Part shown: positions 41,176-51,277 of the stretch, piece by piece
Position numbering within the stretch: position 1 is the first letter of the stretch
Layout of the letters: every line of letters begins with the position of its first letter
DNA from: an uncultured Clostridia bacterium
Lineage (GTDB): Bacteria; Bacillota; Clostridia; Christensenellales; CAAEEZ01
Length of the DNA stretch: 64,000 bases
Assembly (NCBI GenBank): GCA_934365195.1
Contig: CAKRNA010000003.1
Location: 62,001 to 126,000 of the forward strand
Direction: 5' to 3'
Made by a program: the position numbers and the translations under genes
The notes under the pieces: model-generated
What the model saw: only the letters and a program-made list of their open reading frames with translations
Database searches by the model: none
Told to the model about the DNA's origin: nothing

Positions 41176-44100
41176 CTATTTAAAGTACTTAACGCCGCTT
41201 TCGAATATTCTCATATTGTACTCGCCGTCAATATTCTTGTACAAGCCTTCGTTCCATCTTTCGCTGTGTCCCATCTTGCCTAGTACTCTTCCGTCCGGGC
41301 TTATGATACCCTCAACAGCGTAAGTAGAGCCGTTTGGATTGTAAGGCGCTTGCATTGTAGCGGTGTCGAAGTCGTCTACGTATTGAGTAATTATTTGACC
41401 GTTTTCAATCATTTTTGCAATTTCCTCGTCGCTAGCCACGAATCTGCCCTCGCCGTGCGAGATAGGAACGTTGTAAACGTCGCCGACTTTTACGCCGGTT
41501 AGCCAAGGAGAATTGTTCGACGCCACCCTAATCCTGCTCATAGAACTGATGTGCCTGTTTATCGTGTTGTAAGTCAAGGTAGGTGCGGTTGCCTTTTGGT
41601 CAAGTATCGTTCCGTAAGGTACTAAGCCTAGTTTAATTAGCGCTTGGAACCCGTTACAAATACCTATCATCAAGCCGTCTCTTTGGTATAGCATTTCTAG
41701 TACAGCCTCGGCAATCTTTGGATTTCTGAATGTGGTTGCGATAAACTTGCCGCTTCCGTCAGGCTCGTCACCGCCGCTAAATCCACCCGGCAAAGCAATA
41801 ATTTGGCTTTCTTTAATTGCCTTTGCAATAGCGTCTACGCTTTCCTCAATGTCCTCAGGGGTTTGGTTTTTAACTACTAAAATATTCGTTTTAGCGCCGT
41901 ATCTTTCAAATGCTCTTGCGGTGTCGTACTCGCAGTTCGTACCCGGGAATACCGGTAGTAGCACTCTTGGGCTACCTATTCCGTTGCTATCAAAGTCCTT
42001 ATCGGTTGCAAAGTAGATATTTTCCACCTTGCCCTTCGTTTCAACGGTTATTGGGAACACGCCTTTTAGTTTGCTTTCGTAACTATCGTACAATTCGTCA
42101 AAATCAAGTTTTTCGCCGTTAATTTCGATATAAGGCAAGTTGGTTAATTCGGCAATCTTACGAGGGTTCAACTCTTTTAGGTCTTCCTCATTACGTCCAA
42201 CCACTATCAAACTACCGAATTTTGGAGCAAAGTCTTCCACGGTAACCTCTGCAACCAAGCCGACTTTATTACCAAGACAGGACTTGATTGCGCTGATTAT
42301 TGCGCCGCCTTCCTCAACAACGCCTGCGCTTACGATTTCGCCCTTCTTAATCTTGTGGTAAACCTCGCCCATAAGATCTCTTACCTTATTAAACTCAGGA
42401 ATACCGTAGTTATCAACAGGAAGGTCGATATAGTACACGTTTTTAGCGCTTGGGTGATATTTGAAGGTGTTGCTTACGATATATTTATTCTTTGAAGTAC
42501 CAACTGCAAAAGATATTAGTGTTGGTGGCACGTCGATATGCTCAAACGTTCCGCTCATACTATCTTTTCCGCCGATAGCACCTATGCCTAGCCCTAATTG
42601 TGCGTGCATTGCGCCAAGTAGTGCGCTAGTTGGCTCGCCCCAACGTTTTGCATCTTTGTTAAGCCTCTTAAAGAACTCTTGTAAGGTAAGCCTTATCGTG
42701 CTAGGTTTTGCGCCAACGGACACCGCTTTCATAACCGAAGCAACGATGCTGTAAACAGAGCCGACGAATGGCGATGCGCTCATCAAATCAGGATAGCAAG
42801 CATAACTCGATACCGATACGGTTTGCGTATTTTTGCTTAGCACCGGAATTTTACCAACCATTGCCGTGTTTGGCGTCATTTGATATTTTCCGCCCCAAGG
42901 CATTAGCACCGTTCCTGCGCCGATGGTAGAGTCGAACATTTCACTAAGCCCCTTAGTTGAGCAAACGTTTAGCCTTGACAACTCTTTAAGGACTGCGTCT
43001 TTGTAGCGTTTTTCCTTGATTTCGGTTTTTACGCTCTCGTTAGGTAGGTTTCTGTAAGAGGTTAGGTTATCCTCAATTTCTACCTCTTGATATTGTTTTA
43101 CGCCGTTAGTATTTAAAAATTCTCTAGATAAGTCCACGATAATATCGTTGTGGAACACCATTCTCATTCTGCCGTTATCGGTAACTTTTGCAACGGGTGT
43201 TGCAACAAGGTTTTCCTCTTTGGCGTACTCTATAAACTTTTGAACGTTTTTAGGCTCGATTACAACAGCCATTCTCTCTTGCGATTCGCTGATTGCAAGT
43301 TCCGTACCCGTCAAACCGTCGTACTTTTTGGTCACGTTGTCTAGGTAAATATCAAGGCTGTCTGCAAGTTCGCCGATAGCAACACTCACACCGCCTGCGC
43401 CAAAGTCGTTACACTTAATAATAAGTTCGCTAACTTCCTTTTTCCTGAACAATCTTTGTAGTTTTCTCTCGGTTAGTGCGTTACCTTTTTGAACCTCAGC
43501 ACCGCAAACCTCAACTGATTTTTCGGTATGTGCCTTAGATGAACCGGTTGCGCCGCCGCATCCGTCTCTTCCCGTTTCGCCGCCAAGTAGCAATATAACG
43601 TCGCCCTCTTGCGGTTTCTTTCTAACCACGTTTCTTCTAGGAGCAGCCGCAATTACAAAGCCCGTTTCCAGCCTCTTTGCCTTGTAGCCCGGGTGATACA
43701 TTTCGCTAACTTGACCTGTTGCAAGACCGATTTGGTTGCCGTAACTAGAATATCCGCTTGCTGCGGTTTTGGTGATAACCCTTTGTGGCAACTTGCCCTT
43801 TAAAGTGTCCTTGTAACTTTCGGTAGGATCGCTAGCACCCGTTACCCTCATTGCTTGGTAAACGTAAGTTCTACCTGATAACGGATCACGAATAGCGCCG
43901 CCAAGACAGGTTGCAGCACCACCAAACGGCTCAATTTCGGTTGGGTGGTTGTGCGTTTCGTTCTTGAACATTAGTAGCCACTCTTCCTTTTTGCCGTCGT
44001 TATCCACGTCGATAACTACCGAACAAGCGTTGATTTCGTCGCTGGTGTCTAAGTTGTCTAGCAAGCCCCTTGATTTAAGTTCCTTTACGGTAATGGTGGC

Positions 44101-44910
44101 AATATCCATCAAGCACTTGTACTTATCTTCACGATTTCCATTGTATTTTTCAAATAAGTCGTTGTACTCTTTTAATGCGATTGCTACGTGTGGATTGTCG
44201 CTCATTACGTCCACTTTGGTAAGTTCGGTTGCAAAAGTGGTGTGTCTGCAATGGTCACTCCAGTAGGTGTCGATAACTTTAAGTTCGGTCAAAGTCGGGT
44301 ATCTGTACTCCTTTTTGAAGTAGTCCTTTACAAACTTTAAGTCCTCGTAACTCATTGCAAAGCCCATGCTGTCGTAATAAGCCTTAAGTTCCTCGTCGTT
44401 ATAGCGCATAAAGTCCTCTAAAACGGGCACTTTTTCTTGAGGCTTGGTTTCAACTAACAAGGTTGCGGGCATTTCGTCCTTGCCCTCTCTTGCTTCAACA
44501 GGGTTTATTAGGTATTTTTTAATTGCCTTTACTTCCTTTTCCGTTACGCCCTTAAATGCATACACGGTAGCACATCTAATAATAGGCCTTTTGGTCATAG
44601 AAAGTAGTTGAACGCATTGCATAGCGCTATCAGCCCTTTGGTCGTATTGACCGGGCAAATATTCAACTACAAAATGGCTGTAACCCGATAAATCAACTTT
44701 GCCCTCGTACACGTTATCGATAGGGGCTTCGCTGAAAATAGAAGTTTTTGCTTGCTCGTAAACTTCGTCGGTAATTTCGTCAACGTCGTAACGAATTAAA
44801 ATTCTTACTTCTTCAGGGCGAATATTAAGTACGCTTACAATATCGTTTTTAATCTTGTTGCAAGTTACGTTAAAGCCGTCCTTCTTTTCTACAAATAATC
44901 TTCTAATCAT
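41176..44910 (-). CDS. purL: Phosphoribosylformylglycinamidine synthase, single chain
   Basis: This enzyme converts FGAR to FGAM using glutamine and ATP. The 1244-residue chain fuses the PurS-like N-terminus (about 1-150), the two ATP-grasp-like AIRS halves (FKNETHNHPTEIEPFGGAAT, GGETGRDGCGGATG, CNDFGAGGVSVAIGELAD, MPWGGKYQMTPNTAMVGKIP) and the C-terminal glutamine amidotransferase (FPGTNCEYDTA, MIGICNGFQALIKLG with nucleophile Cys, SHGEGRF). Many Bacillota use three separate proteins PurS, PurL and PurQ, so the fused form is a lineage marker. It is the last gene of the purine operon, overlapping purD by 8 bp. Confidence 0.97.
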   Translation of the reverse strand: MIRRLFVEKKDGFNVTCNKIKNDIVSVLNIRPEEVRILIRYDVDEITDEVYEQAKTSIFSEAPIDNVYEGKVDLSGYSHFVVEYLPGQYDQRADSAMQCVQLLSMTKRPIIRCATVYAFKGVTEKEVKAIKKYLINPVEAREGKDEMPATLLVETKPQEKVPVLEDFMRYNDEELKAYYDSMGFAMSYEDLKFVKDYFKKEYRYPTLTELKVIDTYWSDHCRHTTFATELTKVDVMSDNPHVAIALKEYNDLFEKYNGNREDKYKCLMDIATITVKELKSRGLLDNLDTSDEINACSVVIDVDNDGKKEEWLLMFKNETHNHPTEIEPFGGAATCLGGAIRDPLSGRTYVYQAMRVTGASDPTESYKDTLKGKLPQRVITKTAASGYSSYGNQIGLATGQVSEMYHPGYKAKRLETGFVIAAAPRRNVVRKKPQEGDVILLLGGETGRDGCGGATGSSKAHTEKSVEVCGAEVQKGNALTERKLQRLFRKKEVSELIIKCNDFGAGGVSVAIGELADSLDIYLDNVTKKYDGLTGTELAISESQERMAVVIEPKNVQKFIEYAKEENLVATPVAKVTDNGRMRMVFHNDIIVDLSREFLNTNGVKQYQEVEIEDNLTSYRNLPNESVKTEIKEKRYKDAVLKELSRLNVCSTKGLSEMFDSTIGAGTVLMPWGGKYQMTPNTAMVGKIPVLSKNTQTVSVSSYACYPDLMSASPFVGSVYSIVASVMKAVSVGAKPSTIRLTLQEFFKRLNKDAKRWGEPTSALLGAMHAQLGLGIGAIGGKDSMSGTFEHIDVPPTLISFAVGTSKNKYIVSNTFKYHPSAKNVYYIDLPVDNYGIPEFNKVRDLMGEVYHKIKKGEIVSAGVVEEGGAIISAIKSCLGNKVGLVAEVTVEDFAPKFGSLIVVGRNEEDLKELNPRKIAELTNLPYIEINGEKLDFDELYDSYESKLKGVFPITVETKGKVENIYFATDKDFDSNGIGSPRVLLPVFPGTNCEYDTARAFERYGAKTNILVVKNQTPEDIEESVDAIAKAIKESQIIALPGGFSGGDEPDGSGKFIATTFRNPKIAEAVLEMLYQRDGLMIGICNGFQALIKLGLVPYGTILDQKATAPTLTYNTINRHISSMSRIRVASNNSPWLTGVKVGDVYNVPISHGEGRFVASDEEIAKMIENGQIITQYVDDFDTATMQAPYNPNGSTYAVEGIISPDGRVLGKMGHSERWNEGLYKNIDGEYNMRIFESGVKYFK

Positions 44911-46165
44911 AATACTTATTACCTATATCCTTTCTGTAATGCATTTTTTCGAAATATATTTTTTCAACGTTTTCGTACGCTTTCTTTTGAGCGTCTTTCA
45001 TAGTTTCGCCGCTAGCAACTACGCCAAGCACCCTTCCGCCGTTGGTTACGATTTTACCGTCTTTAAAGCATGTTCCTGCGTGATAAACGTACACGTCTTC
45101 GTCTAGGTCATTAAAGGTGATTTCCTTGCCTTTTTCATAATGCTCAGGGTATCCGCCGCTTGCAATAATCACGCAAACCATAGGTCTTTCGTCCCACTCG
45201 AACTCGATTTTGTCCAAAGTTCCGTCTATGGTTGCCTCCATAACGTCTACAAAGTCATTTTTAAGTTTTGGCAAAACTACTTGCGTTTCAGGATCGCCAA
45301 ATCTTGCGTTGTACTCCAAAACTTTTACGCCGCTATCCGTTAGCATAAGCCCAAAATACAATACTCCCTTAAATTCTCTACCCTCGCTAGCCATAGCCTT
45401 AATGGTAGGCTCGATAATGGTTTCCCCCACGGTTTTTGCCATTTCCTTTGTGTAAATCCTGCTTGGACTAAACGTACCCATACCACCGGTGTTTAAGCCC
45501 TCGTCGTTGTCGTAAGCACGTTTGTGGTCTTGGCTAGACACCATAGGCACGATGGTTTTGCCGTCGGTAAAGCATAGCACGGATACCTCTTTGCCCGTCA
45601 AGAATTCCTCAACGATAATCTTTGCACCCGCCTTGCTAAACTTTTGGTCTACCATCATTTCCTTAGCGGCCTCTAAGCCTTCTTCTTTGGTATTGCAGAT
45701 AATTACGCCCTTCCCAAGTGCAAGCCCGTCCGCCTTAACTACAAGCGGATATTTAGCGTTTTCAAGGTACTTTACAGCCTCGGCGTAGTCGGTAAACTCG
45801 GCGTAATCAGCCGTTGGGATATCGTACTTTTTCATTAGCCATTTGCTAAAACTTTTGCTTGCCTCGATAATTGCAGCGTTCTTTCTAGGACCGAACGCTC
45901 TATGACCGTTTGCCTCCAAAATATCCACCATGCCCATAGCAAGCGGATCGTCCGGAGCAACTACGGTAAGTTCGATTTTCGGGTTTCTTTTAAGGTAATC
46001 CAAAATCTTCTCGCTGTCCATAACCGATATATCCTCGGTTACGGCAAGTTCGCTAATTCCTGCGTTACCCGGCAAACAATGTATTTTGTCTACTCTTTTA
46101 CTTTTACTTAATGCGTGGCAAATTGCATGCTCTCTGCCGCCGCTACCTAATACTAATACTTCCAT
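44903..46165 (-). CDS. purD: Phosphoribosylamine-glycine ligase
   Basis: GAR synthetase joins phosphoribosylamine and glycine with ATP. The 420-residue protein is an ATP-grasp enzyme: N-terminal VLVLGSGGREHAICHAL, KADGLALGKGVIICN in the ATP-binding domain, DHKRAYDNDEGLNTGGMG and EYNARFGDPETQ in the active site. The ATG at 46165 is chosen by homology; the frame is open for 23 more codons into purH. It starts 4 bp after the purH stop and overlaps purL. Confidence 0.97.
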   Translation of the reverse strand: MEVLVLGSGGREHAICHALSKSKRVDKIHCLPGNAGISELAVTEDISVMDSEKILDYLKRNPKIELTVVAPDDPLAMGMVDILEANGHRAFGPRKNAAIIEASKSFSKWLMKKYDIPTADYAEFTDYAEAVKYLENAKYPLVVKADGLALGKGVIICNTKEEGLEAAKEMMVDQKFSKAGAKIIVEEFLTGKEVSVLCFTDGKTIVPMVSSQDHKRAYDNDEGLNTGGMGTFSPSRIYTKEMAKTVGETIIEPTIKAMASEGREFKGVLYFGLMLTDSGVKVLEYNARFGDPETQVVLPKLKNDFVDVMEATIDGTLDKIEFEWDERPMVCVIIASGGYPEHYEKGKEITFNDLDEDVYVYHAGTCFKDGKIVTNGGRVLGVVASGETMKDAQKKAYENVEKIYFEKMHYRKDIGNKYYD

Positions 46166-46169
46166 AATC

Positions 46170-47708
46170 TTAATGTTTAAAGTGTCTGTCACCGGTGAAT
46201 ACCATTGCGATACCGTATTTGTCGCATAGGTCAATGCTGTCTTGATCTCTTATCGAGCCACCCGGTTGAACGATAGCGGTAATACCTGCCTTATGAGCCT
46301 CCTCCACACAGTCGTTGAACGGGAAGAACGCATCGCTAGCAAGTACGCTACCTGCGGTGTCGAAGTTAGAGTGCTCGATAGCCTCTTGGGTAGACCAAAT
46401 TCTGTTGGTTTGTCCTACGCCGATAGCAAGGCTCGTCTTGTCTTTTGCAATAGCAATAGCGTTTGATTTTGCGTGCTTAACAACTGCCATAGCAAAGTAC
46501 ATATCCTCTATTTCCTTTTCGGTAGGCGCTTTCTTAGTAACGACTTGCCATTTGCTGTCGTCGATAAGCGAAGTGTCGTACTCTTGAACTAACAATCCGC
46601 CAAGAACTTTTTTCATATCGAACTCGTCACGGCTTACCTTTGCGGTGATGTCGTCAAGAACAAGCAAACGAATATTCTTCTTTTTGGTAAGAATCTCAAC
46701 AGCCTCGTCGCTAAAAGAAGGAGCAACTACTATCTCGATAAATATTTGGCTAATTTGCTCGGCAGTTGCCTTATCTATCTCTCGGTTACTTGCAATAATT
46801 CCGCCAAAAATAGATACGGGATCAGCCTCGTAAGCCTTTCTGTAAGCCTCTGAAATGGTGCTAGCACTTGCAACGCCACAAGGGTTGGAGTGTTTGCTTG
46901 CAACGATAGTCGGCTCGGTGAACTCTTTTAGTAAGGCGATTGCACCGTTAGCGTCGTTGATATTGTTGTAACTTAGTTCTTTACCGTGGATTTGCTTTGC
47001 TAGTGGCAAACTACCTTTCATAGGGAATACTTCCTTGTAAAATACTGCGTTTTGCATAGGATTTTCGCCGTATCTTAGGTCTTGGCACTTCTCGTAGCAG
47101 AAAGCAATTTGGTCTGGGAACTCGATACCTACTTTCTTTCTTAAATAGGTAGAAATCATGCTGTCGTAAACTGCGGTGTGTTGGTAAACTTTGTACATTA
47201 AGTAGAACTTAGTTTCAAGGCTAACCTCACCCTCTTTTAACTCGCCAAGCACTCTGTTGTAGTCTGACGGATCAACCATAACCACAACGTCTTGGTAGTT
47301 TTTAGCAGCGGCTCTTATCATAGTAGGACCGCCTATATCTATATTCTCGATAGCAGTTTGTAAGTCAACGTTCGGATTTTCGATAGTCTTTTTAAAAGGA
47401 TAAAGGTTAACGACCACCATATCGATAGTGTTTATGTTAAGTTCCTCTAATTGTTTCATATGTTCTTCGTTGCTTCTCATAGCAAGAAGTCCTGCGTGAA
47501 CGTTAGGGTGCAAAGTTTTTACTCTGCCGTCCAAACACTCCGGAAAGCCCGTAATATCGCTGATACCGATTACGTCAAGTCCTGCGTCCTTTAACGCTTT
47601 CATCGTTCCGCCGGTAGAGATAATCTCATAACCAAAATTAACTAATTCTTTTGCTAGTTCTACGATACCCGTCTTGTCGGATACGCTGATTAACACTCTT
47701 TTTTTCAT
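46170..47708 (-). CDS. purH: Bifunctional AICAR formyltransferase/IMP cyclohydrolase
   Basis: This catalyses the last two steps to IMP; the transformylase step uses 10-formyl-tetrahydrofolate and consumes ZMP (AICAR). The 512-residue protein has the N-terminal MGS-like cyclohydrolase (LISVSDKTGIVELAKEL, STGGTMKAL, KTLHPNVHAGLL) and the C-terminal transformylase (RYGENPMQNAVFY, KHSNPCGVA with Lys-His, GQTNRIWSTQEA). The start at 47708 has GGAGG 7 nt upstream. Shortage of formyl-folate here raises ZTP, the ligand of the riboswitch ahead of pflB. Confidence 0.98.
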   Translation of the reverse strand: MKKRVLISVSDKTGIVELAKELVNFGYEIISTGGTMKALKDAGLDVIGISDITGFPECLDGRVKTLHPNVHAGLLAMRSNEEHMKQLEELNINTIDMVVVNLYPFKKTIENPNVDLQTAIENIDIGGPTMIRAAAKNYQDVVVMVDPSDYNRVLGELKEGEVSLETKFYLMYKVYQHTAVYDSMISTYLRKKVGIEFPDQIAFCYEKCQDLRYGENPMQNAVFYKEVFPMKGSLPLAKQIHGKELSYNNINDANGAIALLKEFTEPTIVASKHSNPCGVASASTISEAYRKAYEADPVSIFGGIIASNREIDKATAEQISQIFIEIVVAPSFSDEAVEILTKKKNIRLLVLDDITAKVSRDEFDMKKVLGGLLVQEYDTSLIDDSKWQVVTKKAPTEKEIEDMYFAMAVVKHAKSNAIAIAKDKTSLAIGVGQTNRIWSTQEAIEHSNFDTAGSVLASDAFFPFNDCVEEAHKAGITAIVQPGGSIRDQDSIDLCDKYGIAMVFTGDRHFKH

Positions 47709-47721
47709 ATCTATCCTCCGT

Positions 47722-48303
47722 TTATTCTTCACAAAGTTTGGCTACTATTTCCGGTAGCAAAATATGTTCTTGTTTAAGCACTCTTTCCTGCAAGGTTTCA
47801 GGGGTGTCACCCTCTAAGACAGGCACTTTTACTTGCTTAATTATTTTGCCTGTATCTGCGCCCTCGTCCACGTAATGCACGGTGCAACCGCTTTCGGTTT
47901 CCTTGCCGTTAATTACCGCCTCGTGCACTTTCAAACCGTAAAATCCCATTCCGCAATATTTTGGAATTAGGCTTGGGTGAATATTTATTATCCTATCCCT
48001 ATACTTATCTATTATCACAGGGCTTACTATCGACAAGTAGCCTGCAAGCACCACAAGGTCAATCTTTTTGTCAAGTAGTTTATTTAGTATCGCCTCGTCA
48101 CGCTTTATGATAGAGCCGTAATCATTTACGGTGAAAACCTCGCTTTCAATCCCTTCGTTTTTTGCTCTTTCTAAGGCATAAACGCCGTGTTTATTACTTA
48201 CCACCAGCGCCACCCTGCCATTTATTTTACCGCTCTTAACGGCGTCGATTACCGATTGCATATCAGTACCGCCGCCGGATACGAATACGGCTATATTCTT
48301 CAT
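47722..48303 (-). CDS. purN: Glycinamide ribonucleotide formyltransferase
   Basis: PurN formylates GAR with 10-formyl-tetrahydrofolate. The 193-residue Rossmann-like protein has VFVSGGGTDMQSVIDAV at the N-terminus, the folate-binding LAGYLSIVSPVIIDKYRDRIINIHPSLIPKY with catalytic His in NIHPSL, and HYVDEGADTGKII with Asp in the last part. The ATG overlaps the purM TGA in ATGA. Standard length. It is the second formyl-folate-using enzyme in this operon. Confidence 0.97.
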   Translation of the reverse strand: MKNIAVFVSGGGTDMQSVIDAVKSGKINGRVALVVSNKHGVYALERAKNEGIESEVFTVNDYGSIIKRDEAILNKLLDKKIDLVVLAGYLSIVSPVIIDKYRDRIINIHPSLIPKYCGMGFYGLKVHEAVINGKETESGCTVHYVDEGADTGKIIKQVKVPVLEGDTPETLQERVLKQEHILLPEIVAKLCEE

Positions 48304-49316
48304 AGCAACACGCCCTCGCCTTCTACTACTTCGCCCATAATTACGGCGCTGTCCTTTTCCTTCTCGTTTAGGTAATTAACTACACTTTCTGCAATATTTT
48401 TGTCTACTGCTAGTACCATACCGATACCCATATTAAAGGTGTTGTAAATTTTCTCGGTAGGAATGTCGCCTAGTTTTTGCATTACCTTAAAGATAGCAGG
48501 CACTTCGTAACTATTTATATCCACTTTAGCGGCAAGTCCCTTTGGCATAATTCTAGGAATATTCTCGATAAAGCCCCCGCCCGTAATATGAGCGATACCC
48601 TTAATTTCGTATTTTTCAATCAAATCAAGAATGGTCTTAACGTAAAGTTTGGTTGGGGTAAGTAACACGTCGATAGGTTTAGCGCCTAATTCCTCGCTAT
48701 AAACTTCAAGTTTTGTAATATCCTCGCCAAACAACTTTCTTACAAGCGAATATCCGTTAGAGTGAATACCGCTAGATTTTAAGCCGATAAGAACGTCGCC
48801 TTTAACAATGCCGTTACCGTTTATAATCTTGTTTTTCTTAGCGATACCAACCGCAAAGCCAGCCATATCGTACTCGCCGTCAGCATAAAAACCGGGCATT
48901 TCGGCAGTTTCGCCACCGATTAAAGCGCAGCCACTTTCTCTGCAACCGTCACTAATACCCTTTACGATGCTAGCCACCTTTACCGGATCGATTTTACTTT
49001 GCGCTAAGTAGTCCAAAAATAGAAGTGGTTTTGCGCCTTGGCATACTATATCGTTTACGCACATAGCCACGCAGTCGATACCGATAGTGTCGTGCTTATC
49101 CGAAATAAAAGCGTACTTTAATTTAGTACCGACGCCGTCCGTTCCTGCAACAAGCACGTCGCCGTCCTCTCTGTCGTCTAGGGCATAAAAGCCTCCGAAA
49201 CTACCAAGTTCGCCAAGAACGTTTTTGTCGTAGGTGGTTTTTACGTATTCTTTCATTAGTTTTACTGCCTCGTATCCGGCCTCAACGTCTACTCCTGCAG
49301 ATTTGTAATCAATCAT
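48300..49316 (-). CDS. purM: Phosphoribosylformylglycinamidine cyclo-ligase
   Basis: AIR synthetase closes the imidazole ring from FGAM. The 338-residue protein shows DYKSAGVDVEAGYEAVK at the start, VAGTDGVGTKLKYAF, CVAMCVNDIVCQGAKPLLFLDYL, GGETAEMPGFY and the C-terminal HITGGGFIENIPRI. It ends in TGA overlapping purN and begins in ATGA overlap with purF, showing tight translational coupling. Nothing unusual. Confidence 0.98.
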   Translation of the reverse strand: MIDYKSAGVDVEAGYEAVKLMKEYVKTTYDKNVLGELGSFGGFYALDDREDGDVLVAGTDGVGTKLKYAFISDKHDTIGIDCVAMCVNDIVCQGAKPLLFLDYLAQSKIDPVKVASIVKGISDGCRESGCALIGGETAEMPGFYADGEYDMAGFAVGIAKKNKIINGNGIVKGDVLIGLKSSGIHSNGYSLVRKLFGEDITKLEVYSEELGAKPIDVLLTPTKLYVKTILDLIEKYEIKGIAHITGGGFIENIPRIMPKGLAAKVDINSYEVPAIFKVMQKLGDIPTEKIYNTFNMGIGMVLAVDKNIAESVVNYLNEKEKDSAVIMGEVVEGEGVLL

Positions 49317-50725
49317 TGTTTATCTCCTTTTTCCGTTAATCCATAATATTTTTTATCAAAGCAAGCCGAACAGAAACACTTGTTATTATTCGATTTGCAA
49401 CACTTTACAAGGTCCTCTATCTTCATAAAGTGCAAACTATCGCAACCTAAAATCTTTTTCATTTCTTGCGTAGAGTAATTTGCCGCAAGTAATTGATCGT
49501 AGGACTCGATGTCTATACCCGTGTAGCAAGGGTGAAGTACCTTTGGCGACGCTAGAATTAGATGCACTTCCTTTGCGCCCAACTTCTTTAACATTTCCAC
49601 AATCTTTCTTGAAGTAGTACCTCTTACTAAGGAGTCGTCCACAAGCGCAATGCGTTTGCCTTGGATATTTGCCCTATGTCCGTTAAGTTTTATCCTTACG
49701 CTGTTTTCCCTTTGGTTTTGGCTAGGTTGGATAAAAGTCCTACCCACGTACCTGTTCTTTTCTAATACGTCCACGTAAGGTATTCCGCTTTCGAAAGCAA
49801 AACCACGAGCGGCAACAAGCGCCGAATCGGGAACGCCTGCAACTATGTCCACTTCTTCCTTAAAGGTTTTTGCTAGCATTCTACCGCAGTTAAACCTTGC
49901 CTCGTACACGCTAGTTCCGTCTATTACGCTGTCCGCTCTTGCCGTGTACACGAACTCGAATATGCAAGGGTGCTTGCTTACGCCGTCAAGGAAAACGCTC
50001 TTTTCTCCGCTAGCGTCTATTTGCAAAATCTCGCCCGCCTCGATATCACGCACAAACTTCGCCTCCGATGCGTCGATAGCACAACTTTCGCTAGATACGT
50101 AGTAGTCGTCAAAAAACTTGCCGTAGCATAGCGGACGCATACCGTATTTATCCCTAATTGCGAATAGTTCGTTGGTGGTAATTAGCACGATAGCAAAACT
50201 ACCCTCTAATTTGTCCATAGCGTTTTTAATACCGCCTATCACGTCGGTTTTGTCGTAATACTTGTTTACAAGGGCGCTAATTACCTCGATATCCAGCCTC
50301 GTTTGAAACACGCAACCCTCTTCGATAAGTTCGCTACGCAAGTCCTCGCAGTTGGTGATTTTGCCGTTCATAGCAAGTGAGAAAAACCCCATTTTGCCCT
50401 TGCACACGATAGGTTGGGTGTTTACAACGCTGTTGTCACCCTTTTTCACCCTAGAATCGTACAAGACGTGCCCTAAACCGATATCGCCCTCTGGCATTTG
50501 GTCAAGTTTAGAGGCAAAAACCTCACTAACCAAGCCGATATTTTTGTAGTACTTTATCCTGTTGCCCGTGGTAATAGCCATACCGGCAGCCTCTTGCCCA
50601 CGGTGTTGCAAAGCATACAATCCGTAATAAAGAGTGCCGGCTAAATCTCTACTTGTAGTACTGTAAACACCAAACACACCACATTCGTCGTGCGGTTTAT
50701 CGTTTTCAAAAAATTCTTCTCTCAT
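49313..50725 (-). CDS. purF: Amidophosphoribosyltransferase
   Basis: PurF makes phosphoribosylamine from PRPP and glutamine, the committed step. The 470-residue chain has a short propeptide then the nucleophile Cys in DECGVFGVYS (about residue 15), the glutaminase pocket LQHRGQEAAG, the PRPP site LVDDSLVRGTTSRKIV and a C-terminal Cys cluster (KCFCSACF plus an upstream CC) like the 4Fe-4S-containing Bacillus type. It is 2 bp after purE and overlaps purM by 4 bp. Confidence 0.97.
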   Translation of the reverse strand: MREEFFENDKPHDECGVFGVYSTTSRDLAGTLYYGLYALQHRGQEAAGMAITTGNRIKYYKNIGLVSEVFASKLDQMPEGDIGLGHVLYDSRVKKGDNSVVNTQPIVCKGKMGFFSLAMNGKITNCEDLRSELIEEGCVFQTRLDIEVISALVNKYYDKTDVIGGIKNAMDKLEGSFAIVLITTNELFAIRDKYGMRPLCYGKFFDDYYVSSESCAIDASEAKFVRDIEAGEILQIDASGEKSVFLDGVSKHPCIFEFVYTARADSVIDGTSVYEARFNCGRMLAKTFKEEVDIVAGVPDSALVAARGFAFESGIPYVDVLEKNRYVGRTFIQPSQNQRENSVRIKLNGHRANIQGKRIALVDDSLVRGTTSRKIVEMLKKLGAKEVHLILASPKVLHPCYTGIDIESYDQLLAANYSTQEMKKILGCDSLHFMKIEDLVKCCKSNNNKCFCSACFDKKYYGLTEKGDKQ

Positions 50726-50727
50726 AA

Positions 50728-51219
50728 TTATTTTAACAACTCTTGTAATTTAGCGTCGTCGTTATTTACGCTTACTCTCATATCCTCTTTAAATTTTGCT
50801 AGTTTCTCGTCAAGGTCGGCGTATTTTAGGCTAAGCATTTGTATTGCTAGTAAGCCTGCGTTTTGTCCGCCGTTAATCGCAACCGTTGCAACGGGAACGC
50901 CGTTTGGCATTTGAACGGTTGATAGCAAACTGTCCATACCGTCCTCAAAAGAACTTTTTACAGGCAATCCTATAATAGGTAAGGTGGTAAAACTTGCCAT
51001 TACTCCGCCAAGATGAGCGGCTTTGCCGGCAACCGATATGATTACCTCTATGCCCTCTTTTTTAGCGTTAGACGCAAATTCCTTTGCCTCGTCCGGAGTG
51101 CGATGAGCGGATATAACCCTTGCAACTACCTCTACGCCGAATTGCTTCAAAATGTCGATAGCAGGCTTCACAACGTCAAAGTCGTGGATACTGCCCATTA
51201 CGATACCTACTTTTTTCAT
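50728..51219 (-). CDS. purE: N5-carboxyaminoimidazole ribonucleotide mutase
   Basis: PurE is the carboxylation step of purine synthesis. The 163-residue protein has GSIHDFDVVKPAIDIL, the active-site His region ISAHRTPDEA, VAGKAAHLGGVMASF and VQMPNGVPVATVAI. The AAHL element matches class I enzymes, which normally work with PurK, yet no purK is in the operon. It is the first gene of the operon and has AAGGAGAAGT before the ATG. Upstream lies a terminator hairpin and a short ORF, so expression probably depends on attenuation. Confidence 0.96.
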   Translation of the reverse strand: MKKVGIVMGSIHDFDVVKPAIDILKQFGVEVVARVISAHRTPDEAKEFASNAKKEGIEVIISVAGKAAHLGGVMASFTTLPIIGLPVKSSFEDGMDSLLSTVQMPNGVPVATVAINGGQNAGLLAIQMLSLKYADLDEKLAKFKEDMRVSVNNDDAKLQELLK

Positions 51220-51234
51220 ACTTCTCCTTTTAAC

Positions 51235-51270
51235 AAAAAAGCGGTTATTTCATAAGGCAGAAATAACCGC
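51235..51270 (-). terminator. Leader terminator ahead of purE
   Basis: On the minus strand GCGGTTATTTC pairs with GAAATAACCGC (11 bp, 8-nt loop) and is followed by T6, 13 nt before the purE ribosome site. Located after a short ORF, it has the layout of an attenuator. Confidence 0.85.
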
Positions 51271-51277
51271 AAAAGTC

